Below the pieces are notes generated by a model. That model did no database searches. It saw nothing but the letters and a program-made list of their open reading frames with translations, and was not told the origin of the DNA. Below are positions 1 through 5,540 of a stretch of 8,471 nucleotides of DNA, in pieces. The stretch's first letter is position 1; every line of letters starts with the position of its first letter. The translations under genes were made by a program, and so were the position numbers. The stretch comes from Acidimicrobiia bacterium (GTDB lineage Bacteria > Actinomycetota > Acidimicrobiia > Spongiisociales > UBA5794): the NCBI GenBank assembly GCA_013695075.1, contig JACDBE010000374.1:1-8471 (forward strand). Direction: 5' to 3'.

Positions 1-515
1 CCCCCGCCATCCCCGAGGGGGTGCGCACCCAGCGGCTGCTCACCGTGGTCAAGGCCGGTGCCATCCAGCAGGTCAAGACCGAACCGACGGACAAGGTGAG
101 TACCTGGCCCCACCTGGTCGCCGCCGAGTTCGTGGCGCTGATGGTGGTCACCGCCGGGTTGATCGTCTTCTCCATATACGTCGACGCCCCACTGCTCGAG
201 TTCGCCAACTTCAACCAGCAGCCCAACCCGTCAAAGGCGCCGTGGTACTTCCTCGGACTCCAGGAGCTGCTGTCGTACTTCGACCCGCAGGTGGCCGGGG
301 TCATCATCCCCGGGTTCGGGCTGGCGGGGTTGGCGCTGGTCCCCTACGTGGACCGCAACCCGTCCGTGCGTCCCAGCGACCGCAAGCTGGCCATCATGAT
401 CTTCAGCTTTTTCGTGTTCGCCTCCGCTATCCTCACCATTTACGGCTCGTTCTTCCGCGGTCCCGGGTTCAACTTCACGTTCCCATGGGTCGACGGCGTA
501 TTCTTCGACTTCTGA
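1..515 (+). CDS. qcrB: Cytochrome b, C-terminal (subunit IV-like) part of the bc complex, 5'-truncated
   Basis: This is the quinol-oxidising membrane subunit of complex III, or its C-terminal half (the part equivalent to subunit IV of b6f complexes). The reading frame is open to the left edge with the codons before the GTG at 21 reading PAIPEG, so I treat it as truncated and the GTG as internal. Numbered from that GTG, the visible 164 residues contain a hydrophobic helix at about 32-54, the Qo-site stretch APWYFLGLQELL at 73-84, and further helices at about 92-110 and 122-142. The haem-ligand histidines belong to the N-terminal half and are not in the window. The stop overlaps the Rieske start by one base (TGATG). 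It is unclear whether the N-terminal half is fused or a separate upstream gene. The family assignment is firm; the symbol follows actinobacterial usage. Confidence 0.9.
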   Translation, partial: PAIPEGVRTQRLLTVVKAGAIQQVKTEPTDKVSTWPHLVAAEFVALMVVTAGLIVFSIYVDAPLLEFANFNQQPNPSKAPWYFLGLQELLSYFDPQVAGVIIPGFGLAGLALVPYVDRNPSVRPSDRKLAIMIFSFFVFASAILTIYGSFFRGPGFNFTFPWVDGVFFDF

Positions 516-1384
516 TGGACGCCACCACCCTCTTCATCATCGGCATCGTGGCGGCGGCGGGCCTGCTGGCCATCGGGGTGTTCACCGTTGCCGGCGGGCG
601 GCCAAAGGACGAGACCGGGATCACCGCCCCCCTCGATCGCGTCGCCCTGCAACGCGACCGCAGGGCCCGCCGGGAGCGGGCTGCCCGGTCGGCCGCCGCC
701 GTGGCCGTGCTCAGCCCCCCCGAGACCGACGAGGAATACGACGGGGCCGACGAGGCACCGCCCCCGGTCGATCCCATGCTGGAACGCACCGCAGTATCGG
801 CGTCCCAGCTCGGTGTCACCCGGCGCGGCTTCTTCAACCGGGCGCTGCTGACGGTGTTCGGGATCTTCCTCGGTCAGTTCGCCATTGCCGGGCTGGCGTT
901 CATGTGGCCCAAGCTGGGCGAGGGTTTCGGCAGCCCGATCAACCTGGGCAACCTCAACGATCTGCGCTCCGAGATCATCCAGGGCGACGGCTCCATCGTC
1001 CCCACCTTCGTCGCCTCCGCCCAGACGTGGCTGGTCCCCATGCCGGAGAACGCCATTGCCGGTTCCTCGTTCGAGGGGCTACCGGTGGTGATCGGTGCCG
1101 GCGGCGGCGAGCCGGGGTTGATGGCGCTGTGGCAGCGTTGCGTCCACCTCGGCTGCCGGGTCCCCTCGTGTGTGCCCTCGCAGGGCTTCGAGTGTCCCTG
1201 CCATGGGTCCCGGTACAACTTCCACGGTGAGTACGAGGCCGGCCCGGCGCCACGCAATATGGATCGCTTCGCGGTCGAGCTCGATGACGCCGACAACCTG
1301 ATCGTGCAGACGGGTCAGGTCATCGAAACCCCACGGGCCAGCACCAAAACCATCCAGTACCCGCAGGGACCGTCCTGCGTGTGA
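515..1384 (+). CDS. qcrA: Rieske [2Fe-2S] iron-sulfur subunit of quinol:cytochrome c reductase
   Basis: This subunit takes one electron from quinol at the Qo site and passes it to the cytochrome c subunit on the outer face of the membrane. It has 289 residues. The Rieske boxes are complete: CVHLGC (C209, H211, disulfide partner C214) and CPCHGS (ligands C227 and H230, disulfide partner C229). One additional Cys, C219, lies between the boxes. There is a first hydrophobic helix at about 6-27, a charged linker rich in Arg and then Asp/Glu (38-92), and a twin-arginine-like motif TRRGFF at 102-107 followed by a second helix (108-131), as expected for a Tat-translocated Rieske protein. I chose the ATG at 515 because it overlaps the upstream stop by one base, although the frame stays open further upstream inside cytochrome b. 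The 3' end overlaps the next gene by 4 bp (GTGA). Confidence 0.93.
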   Translation: MDATTLFIIGIVAAAGLLAIGVFTVAGGRPKDETGITAPLDRVALQRDRRARRERAARSAAAVAVLSPPETDEEYDGADEAPPPVDPMLERTAVSASQLGVTRRGFFNRALLTVFGIFLGQFAIAGLAFMWPKLGEGFGSPINLGNLNDLRSEIIQGDGSIVPTFVASAQTWLVPMPENAIAGSSFEGLPVVIGAGGGEPGLMALWQRCVHLGCRVPSCVPSQGFECPCHGSRYNFHGEYEAGPAPRNMDRFAVELDDADNLIVQTGQVIETPRASTKTIQYPQGPSCV

Positions 1385-3021
1385 GCGTGCTCGGCCACGT
1401 CGTCGCCCTGGTCCAACCGATCCTCGCCGTCACCGAGGGCGAGGCGCCGGTGGGTCCCTCCAACGTCGGGGTGGGTTCGGTGGTGCTGACGGTGGTCGGT
1501 GTCGCCTTCCTCGCCTGGGTGGGTTGGCTGGTGTTGAGCAGCCGGCGGCGGGCACCCGCCGTCGAGGAGACGCCATCCAACCTGCAGCAGTACCTGTCTG
1601 ACGACGAGCTGGAGAACAAGCGGATCACCCGGGTGCTCAACTCGGGATTGGTGGTGGCCGCCGTGCTCGCCCTCACCATGCCGATCTACTTCGTCAATGA
1701 GGCGGGGCGGCAGGATCGTGCCTCCGAGAAGAGCGCCGAGCAGTACGTCGAGGAGGGCGAGCATTGGTTCACCGAGTTCGCCTGCATCGACTGCCACGGC
1801 CCCGACGGCGGCGGTGGTGCCGCCCCCTTCGTCGAAGCCCGCAGCGGGTTGAGCACCACCTGGGCGGTCCCCTCGCTCAACGACGTCTTCTTCCGCTACT
1901 CCGAGGAAGAGGTGCGGCAATGGATCATCTACGGCCGGCAGGGGACCCCGATGCCGGCCAACGGTCTGGAGGGTGGGGGGGCCATGACCATGCAGGAGGT
2001 CGACCAGGTCGTCGCCTACCTCTACAGCATCCAGATCGAGCAGAGCGACGCCACCGCCGAGGTGACCAGGATCGTGGCCACCGAAACCGATCGGCTGGCG
2101 AACGCCGCGGCCGCAGTGGACCGGTTGCTCCTGGAGCAGCGGGCGACGATCCTCGACATATTCCACGGACCGGAACGGTTCGCCGCCATCGAGGCGTTTC
2201 CCGGTGAGATCAAGGGTCTCATGGCCGCCGACGGCATCTGCACCGATGCCTCGGCGGGGGCGGTGGGATCGTCGTGCGGCCAGGCGGGGACCGACAGCGA
2301 CCGCGACGGGCTCACCGATGCCGTGGAGAGGCGGATGACCGAGATCGGGGCTGTCGTCGACGACACGGTCCTCATCCGCCAGCTACAGGAGCCGGAGGAG
2401 CCCGACGGTGAGCCCGCGGTGGAGCAGATGCGTGACCCCGAACTCACCGGGCTGTACGGGTTGTCGCTCGATCCCGCCAATGCCTTCACCAACGCCGACG
2501 CCACCGGTGCTCCCATCGCCGACCTGCAAAGGGCGACCACCTTCCTCACCGAGCTGGACACCGCCCACCTCACCCTGGGGGTGCTCACCGAACGCAACGA
2601 CGTGTTCATGGAGAGCGCCGAGGCCGGTCTCGCCTTCTTGGAGGAGGCCGCCTCGCACCGCCCTTGGCAGATCGACGTCGAAGCGGTGTCATCCCAGTCC
2701 GGGCTCACCGACGATGGGGCCATCCGGGCCGCCGCCCTGTTCAACGGCTACTGCGCCCGCTGCCACACCGCCGGCTACAGCGCCGGGGTGGCTTTCACCC
2801 AGGAGGCCGGGAGCGGAGCCTGGGGCCCGTCGCTGCTCGACCGGCGGGCCGTCACCCAGTTCCCCGACGTCGCCGATCACATCGCCTTCGTCGCCGAAGG
2901 GTCCGAAGCCAACGTGTCCTACGGGGTCAACGGGCTGGGGACGGGACGGATGCCGGCGTTCGGGCAGATCCTGTCCGCCGAGGACATCGAGCTGATCGTC
3001 GCCTTCGAGCGGGCGCTGTGA
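1381..3021 (+). CDS. Membrane-anchored diheme cytochrome c of the bc complex, with a large insert between haem domains
   Basis: This is the probable electron acceptor from the Rieske protein. It has 546 residues, starting at a GTG that overlaps the Rieske stop by 4 bp. Two hydrophobic helices (about 30-52 and 87-105) flank a cytoplasmic-looking loop containing SSRRR, which puts the rest outside the membrane. Haem site 1 is CIDCH (C135, C138, H139), with a likely axial Met at M191 in GTPMPANG. Haem site 2 is CARCH (C458, C461, H462), with likely axial M524 in GRMPAFG. About 240 residues separate the two domains. This insert is mostly helical and acidic, contains C287 and C299, and has a calcium-loop sequence at 305-316 (D-x-D-x-D-G-x-x-D-x-x-E). 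It plays the role of actinobacterial QcrC, but the helix placement and gene order differ, so I leave the symbol blank. Confidence 0.88.
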   Translation: MSVLGHVVALVQPILAVTEGEAPVGPSNVGVGSVVLTVVGVAFLAWVGWLVLSSRRRAPAVEETPSNLQQYLSDDELENKRITRVLNSGLVVAAVLALTMPIYFVNEAGRQDRASEKSAEQYVEEGEHWFTEFACIDCHGPDGGGGAAPFVEARSGLSTTWAVPSLNDVFFRYSEEEVRQWIIYGRQGTPMPANGLEGGGAMTMQEVDQVVAYLYSIQIEQSDATAEVTRIVATETDRLANAAAAVDRLLLEQRATILDIFHGPERFAAIEAFPGEIKGLMAADGICTDASAGAVGSSCGQAGTDSDRDGLTDAVERRMTEIGAVVDDTVLIRQLQEPEEPDGEPAVEQMRDPELTGLYGLSLDPANAFTNADATGAPIADLQRATTFLTELDTAHLTLGVLTERNDVFMESAEAGLAFLEEAASHRPWQIDVEAVSSQSGLTDDGAIRAAALFNGYCARCHTAGYSAGVAFTQEAGSGAWGPSLLDRRAVTQFPDVADHIAFVAEGSEANVSYGVNGLGTGRMPAFGQILSAEDIELIVAFERAL

Positions 3022-3524
3022 TGGACCGGTGGCGCCATGTCCTCGCCGACGAGGCGGGGCTCACCGTGCTGGAGAAGATCGGGGTGCTGGCGATCGTCGT
3101 CACCCTGCTGGCCTTCGTCCCGGCGGTGCGCGGCGCCCTCGGCGACGCCTACGACGCCACCTTCAAGCAGGTGGACGGGACCACCGGCGAGCTCACCGCG
3201 TTCTCCATCGCCGCCAGAGGCATCCTCATCGCCGTGGTTGCGGTCGTCGCCTTCATCGGTGCCGGCTACCTGTTGCTGACCACCAACCTGGGAAGCCGGT
3301 TGGCCTTTCTCATCACCGGTGCCGCCACCTTCGGTTGGCTGACCATCGGCAGCCTGCTGTTCGTGATCTACGCCCCCCGCGGCCTGCGACCCGCCAACCT
3401 GGAGGGCCTCAACACCTTCCAGTTGCGGATCCCGTCCATCGCCCTCACCCTGGGATCGTTGATCCTCTTCGTGATGTTCGTGCTGGCCCTGGACCGCTAC
3501 GAACGCCAACCCGAACCGGAGTAG
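3021..3524 (+). CDS. Four-helix membrane protein of unknown function, last visible gene of the complex III operon
   Basis: I do not recognise a named family. The protein has 167 residues and starts at an ATG that overlaps the cytochrome c stop by one base (TGATG). Predicted helices lie at about 20-40, 66-86, 95-116 and 138-157, and the protein ends in a short charged tail (DRYERQPEPE). There are no Cys residues and no obvious cofactor motif. The N-terminus is unusual: a 13-residue basic/polar leader ends in Gly, followed by LTVLE and a hydrophobic run. This matches a type IV prepilin (class III) signal, with Gly at -1 and Glu at +5. Tight coupling suggests an accessory subunit or assembly factor of the bc complex, but that is inferred from position only. 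The upstream in-frame extension inside the cytochrome gene is a shadow. Confidence 0.82.
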   Translation: MDRWRHVLADEAGLTVLEKIGVLAIVVTLLAFVPAVRGALGDAYDATFKQVDGTTGELTAFSIAARGILIAVVAVVAFIGAGYLLLTTNLGSRLAFLITGAATFGWLTIGSLLFVIYAPRGLRPANLEGLNTFQLRIPSIALTLGSLILFVMFVLALDRYERQPEPE

Positions 3525-3555
3525 CCTCGAGGGCATTCGCCGGGCATGCCTGCGG

Positions 3556-4176
3556 CTAGCGGCGGTGCAGGTGGTAGGTGAGGATCTGCAGCTCGGTGGA
3601 CAGGTCGACCCGGCGCACATCGACCCCGGCGGGGACCTCGATGACGGCGGGGGCGAAGTTCAAGATGGAGCGCACCCCGGCGGCGATCAACCGGTCGGCG
3701 ACGTCCTGAGCCGCCCGGGCGGGGGTGGCGATGATCCCGATGGCGACGTCACGTTCGGCGACGATCCGCTCCAGGTCGTCGAGCGGCTCGACAGCGATCC
3801 CGGCGACGACGTTGCCCACCTTGGCCGGGTCGGCGTCGACCACGGCCACCACGTCAAATCCCCAGGTGGCGAACCCGGCGTAGTTGCCAAGGGCGTTGCC
3901 CAGGTTGCCGCCCCCGACGATGGCGACGGCATAGTTCTTGGTCAGCCCCAGGGCACGGCGGAGATGCTCGATGAGAGCAGCCACGTCGTAGCCGATGCCC
4001 CTGGTGCCGTTGACCCCCAGGAAGGACAGGTCCTTGCGCACCTGAGCAGAGTGGACGCCGGCCAGCGTGGCCAGCTGTTCGGACGAACAGGTGCGCTGGT
4101 CGGCGCCCAAGCTGCCCAGCGTGCGCAGGTACACCGGGAGCCGGGACACGGTTGCTCCTGGCACCACGGATCTCAT
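3556..4176 (-). CDS. rex: Redox-sensing transcriptional repressor Rex
   Basis: Rex senses the NADH/NAD+ ratio. It is a dimeric repressor that leaves DNA when NADH binds, and it typically controls respiration and fermentation genes. With the ATG at 4176 it has 206 residues, normal for the family. The N-terminal winged helix includes SAQVRKDL (43-50, recognition helix) and GTRGIGYDV (57-65). The Rossmann dinucleotide loop is GGGNLG (88-93), and the C-terminus has the typical NFAPAVI and VDLSTELQILTYH swap-helix sequence. An in-frame TTG at 4197 would add seven residues. I prefer the ATG because a -10-like TATCCT lies between the two starts. It lies downstream of a glutaredoxin-like gene, as in many actinomycetes, but the usual hemA neighbour is absent. 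Instead it converges on the complex III operon with a 31 bp gap. Confidence 0.93.
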   Translation of the reverse strand: MRSVVPGATVSRLPVYLRTLGSLGADQRTCSSEQLATLAGVHSAQVRKDLSFLGVNGTRGIGYDVAALIEHLRRALGLTKNYAVAIVGGGNLGNALGNYAGFATWGFDVVAVVDADPAKVGNVVAGIAVEPLDDLERIVAERDVAIGIIATPARAAQDVADRLIAAGVRSILNFAPAVIEVPAGVDVRRVDLSTELQILTYHLHRR

Positions 4177-4185
4177 CCGCAGGCG

Positions 4186-4191
4186 AGGATA
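4186..4191 (-). promoter_or_regulatory. Candidate -10 element (TATCCT) for rex
   Basis: On the minus strand TATCCT is followed by nine bases and then the rex ATG, which would put transcription start about 3 nt before the ATG. No convincing -35 hexamer is visible 16-18 bases upstream. The site falls inside the coding sequence if the TTG at 4197 were used, so it favours the ATG. This rests on pattern alone. Confidence 0.35.
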
Positions 4192-4219
4192 TCGCAATCA
4201 CCCAGGTGCTCAGCGAAGG

Positions 4220-4232
4220 CCCCGCATCGGGG
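4220..4232 (-). terminator. Short GC-rich hairpin after the glutaredoxin-like gene
   Basis: CCCCG-CAT-CGGGG forms a perfect 5-bp stem with a 3-base loop, beginning 8 bases beyond the stop codon of the glutaredoxin-like gene. There is no T-run on the minus strand, so at best it is a weak or attenuating terminator between that gene and rex. Confidence 0.2.
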
Positions 4233-4235
4233 GGA

Positions 4236-4252
4236 TTGGGTCATAACCCCAA
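4236..4252. repeat. Inverted repeat TTGGG-N7-CCCAA overlapping the glutaredoxin-like stop codon
   Basis: This is a perfect 5-bp inverted repeat with a 7-base spacer, upstream of rex and across the last codons of the preceding gene. It could be an operator or chance. It does not match the TGTGA/TCACA type of site that Rex binds in other actinomycetes. Confidence 0.25.
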
Positions 4253-4510
4253 GCGAACCCGGAGCAGGGCGGCCTGGACGGTGACCCCGGTCATGGCACC
4301 CTCGGCGAGCACCTTGCCGCCGACAGCGAGCAGCACGGGCACCCGGTCGCCGTAGTCGTCAGCCATGGTGGTATCGGCGGCGGTGTCCACGACGTCGATG
4401 GACACTCCGAAGCGAGGCGCCAGCCGCAGCACCAGCGCCTCCGCCCGAACGCACAGCCCACATCGCTGGCTGATGACGAGCACGGCGTGCCGACGCTGGA
4501 ACCGTTCCAT
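4241..4510 (-). CDS. Glutaredoxin-like small thiol protein (DUF836 type)
   Basis: This 89-residue thioredoxin-fold protein probably takes part in thiol redox reactions in the cytoplasm; its substrate is unknown. The CxxC site is CGLC (C17, C20) after a short beta strand (HAVLVISQR). The sequence then follows the family pattern: VDTAADTTM, YGDRVPVLL with the cis-Pro at P58, and a terminal helix. It starts at ATG 4510 on the minus strand, 20 bp from the start of a divergent tiny ORF, and there is no Shine-Dalgarno sequence. A glutaredoxin-like gene just upstream of rex is a recurring arrangement in actinomycetes, so a link to redox balance is plausible but unproven. The gap to rex is 64 bp. Confidence 0.83.
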   Translation of the reverse strand: MERFQRRHAVLVISQRCGLCVRAEALVLRLAPRFGVSIDVVDTAADTTMADDYGDRVPVLLAVGGKVLAEGAMTGVTVQAALLRVRLGL

Positions 4511-4516
4511 GGCGCC

Positions 4517-4522
4517 ACTATG
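4517..4522 (-). promoter_or_regulatory. Candidate -10 element (CATAGT) for the glutaredoxin-like gene
   Basis: CATAGT on the minus strand is followed by exactly six bases and the ATG at 4510, the geometry expected for a leaderless transcript. It is a 4/6 match to TATAAT. It overlaps the opposite-strand TATGGT, so the two promoters would share the same melted AT core. No clear -35 is seen. Confidence 0.35.
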
Positions 4523-4524
4523 GT
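4519..4524 (+). promoter_or_regulatory. Candidate -10 element (TATGGT) for the tiny plus-strand ORF
   Basis: TATGGT fits TANNNT and sits exactly six bases before the ATG at 4531, which would place the start site on or next to the start codon. No Shine-Dalgarno is present, consistent with leaderless translation. A weak CTGGAA lies 17 bases upstream in the -35 position. Confidence 0.4.
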
Positions 4525-4530
4525 CGCACG

Positions 4531-4626
4531 ATGCGGCCCACCACGGCGTTTGTTCTGGTCGCCCTGCTGCTGGTGATCCTGGTCACCTTCATCGTCAAGG
4601 CTCAGACGTCGGGCTTCACCCCCTGA
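4531..4626 (+). CDS. Tiny single-helix membrane peptide (31 codons), hypothetical
   Basis: ATG 4531 opens a frame of 31 codons ending in TGA at 4624-4626. The peptide begins MRPTTAF and continues into a strong hydrophobic run of Leu/Val/Ile to about residue 22. It then has a Lys and a short polar tail (KAQTSGFTP). This is the layout of a small bitopic membrane protein. Of 30 sense codons after the start, 27 end in G or C, as in neighbouring genes. It is divergent from the glutaredoxin-like gene (20 bp between starts), and its 3' end overlaps the 3' end of the convergent SAM hydrolase by 25 bp. There is no ribosome binding site, but a -10-like sequence lies at leaderless distance. I know no family for it. 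It could still be a chance ORF in GC-rich DNA. Confidence 0.45.
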   Translation: MRPTTAFVLVALLLVILVTFIVKAQTSGFTP

Positions 4627-5456
4627 ACCGTCAACCGGTTGCCACCGCGAGGGCGGCGGAAGGTGACGGCGACATGGGGGCTCAGCGCCAACCGCTCGTC
4701 GGCGCGGTCCCCACGGGCGGCCACCGCCATCTGACCCGACGAATCGACGTGGACCAGCAGCCGGCCGGGATCGACGTCACCGTACGCCGCCGCCCACACC
4801 AGGCGGTGCTCGGTGGCCCCCACCGCCACCGCCACGTCGTCGCCCGGCCCTAACCCGAGGGTGACCAGGTCGTCGGGGGCGACGTTGGTGGAGACGTTGC
4901 CGAAATGGTCCACCCACAGCACCTCGCCGAGCACCCCGTCGCCCACGGGCTCCGCCAGGGGAACCATCAGCGGGACGAACGACCCGTCACCGATGGGGGT
5001 GCCCAGGTCGTCGATGGCTGCCTCCCCAGACGACAGCACCGCCGCCGCCGGAGCGAACACGTCCCGCCCATCGAAGGTGGCTCCCGCCGAGGGTATGCGC
5101 AGCTCGGCGTTGTCGATGGCGACGATGCGGTCGGCGCCCCCCACCATGGCCACCGCCGGCGCCAACAGCCCGTTGTCGGGACCCACGAAGTGACCCCACG
5201 GGGTGCGCACCGCTATCGGCCGGCGGGTCGTCCCCACCCCCGGGTCGACCACCGCCAACACCACCCCCTCAGGTAGGTACTGGATGGAGCGCAGCAGGGC
5301 GAGGGCGGCGCCACGGACATCACCCCTGGCAAAGTCATGGCCGACGTCGATCACCCGCGCTCCGGGAACGATCCTGGCGATGACCCCGTGGACCACGCCG
5401 ACGAACTCATCGGCGCGGCCGAAATCCGACAGGAACGAGATCGGTGCCGCCGCCAC
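4602..5456 (-). CDS. SAM hydroxide adenosyltransferase (DUF62 / SAM hydrolase family) with altered catalytic triad
   Basis: Members of this family cleave S-adenosylmethionine with water to adenosine and methionine, and are related to fluorinase and chlorinase. The physiological role is unknown. The protein has 284 residues, about the normal length. Visible landmarks are FLSDFG (8-13), GHDFARGDVRGAAL (39-52), VVDPGVGTTRR (69-79), FVGPDNGLL (90-98), TFDGRDVFAP (127-136) and VDHFGNVSTN (182-191). Of the Asp-Arg-His triad of hydroxide-type enzymes, D71 and R78 are present (seven residues apart, as expected), but the His normally in TFHGRD is D129 here. It lacks the TYPATG-type sequence of fluorinases. 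The start is a GTG at 5456, with a -10-like TAGCCT six bases upstream. It is divergent from the sulfotransferase gene. Confidence 0.88.
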   Translation of the reverse strand: MAAAPISFLSDFGRADEFVGVVHGVIARIVPGARVIDVGHDFARGDVRGAALALLRSIQYLPEGVVLAVVDPGVGTTRRPIAVRTPWGHFVGPDNGLLAPAVAMVGGADRIVAIDNAELRIPSAGATFDGRDVFAPAAAVLSSGEAAIDDLGTPIGDGSFVPLMVPLAEPVGDGVLGEVLWVDHFGNVSTNVAPDDLVTLGLGPGDDVAVAVGATEHRLVWAAAYGDVDPGRLLVHVDSSGQMAVAARGDRADERLALSPHVAVTFRRPRGGNRLTVQGVKPDV

Positions 5457-5462
5457 GGCGGC

Positions 5463-5468
5463 AGGCTA
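5463..5468 (-). promoter_or_regulatory. Candidate -10 element (TAGCCT) for the SAM hydrolase gene
   Basis: TAGCCT on the minus strand is followed by six bases (GCCGCC) and the GTG start, the same leaderless geometry as at the glutaredoxin-like gene and the tiny ORF. It supports the GTG at 5456 as the true start. No -35 match is evident. Confidence 0.35.
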
Positions 5469-5497
5469 CCCGGGAGGGTTCCGGCGCTCGCCGCCAC

Positions 5498-5506
5498 GGG
5501 GGGAGG
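5498..5506 (+). promoter_or_regulatory. Shine-Dalgarno-like GGGGGGAGG before an out-of-frame ATG
   Basis: A strong GGAGG sequence lies three bases before ATG 5510. That ATG opens a frame (MADGWYRARG) that is not the sulfotransferase frame and shows no recognisable protein. The next plausible sulfotransferase start is at 5529 or 5541, too far away to use this site. It may be a chance G-run, or it may mark a small indel at the 5' end of the sulfotransferase gene. Confidence 0.25.
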
Positions 5507-5524
5507 TCGATGGCTGACGGCTGG

Positions 5525-5530
5525 TACCGT
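5525..5530 (+). promoter_or_regulatory. Candidate extended -10 element (TGG-TACCGT) for the sulfotransferase gene
   Basis: TACCGT, preceded by TGG (an extended -10 pattern), lies ten bases before the GTG at 5541. A start site 7 bases downstream would leave a leader of about 4 nt. It supports GTG 5541 over the GTG at 5529, which overlaps the motif. This is pattern evidence only. Confidence 0.3.
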
Positions 5531-5540
5531 GCCCGCGGTC

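Noticed and set aside
21..515. GTG at 21 as the true start of the cytochrome b gene
   Set aside because: The frame is open to the left edge with residues typical of the family, so the gene more likely begins outside the window.
1315..2166. 283-codon open frame on the minus strand, opposite the Rieske end and the cytochrome c gene
   Set aside because: His/Gly/Asp-rich composition with no family resemblance; it is antisense to clearly coding sequence and typical of spurious open frames in GC-rich DNA.
2022..2744. 240-codon Ser-rich open frame opposite the diheme cytochrome
   Set aside because: Low-complexity translation that mirrors the codon pattern of the real gene; no motif.
3525..3555. 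Possible bidirectional terminator between complex III and rex
   Set aside because: Only short palindromes such as CCTCGAGG and GCATGC; no stable stem and no T-run on either strand.
4177..4252. Possible Rex operator upstream of rex (autoregulation)
   Set aside because: No TGTGA...TCACA-like site is present; the inverted repeats there have different sequences.
3565..4284. 239-codon plus-strand open frame opposite rex
   Set aside because: Gly/Asp/Val-rich shadow of the rex codons with no recognisable domain.
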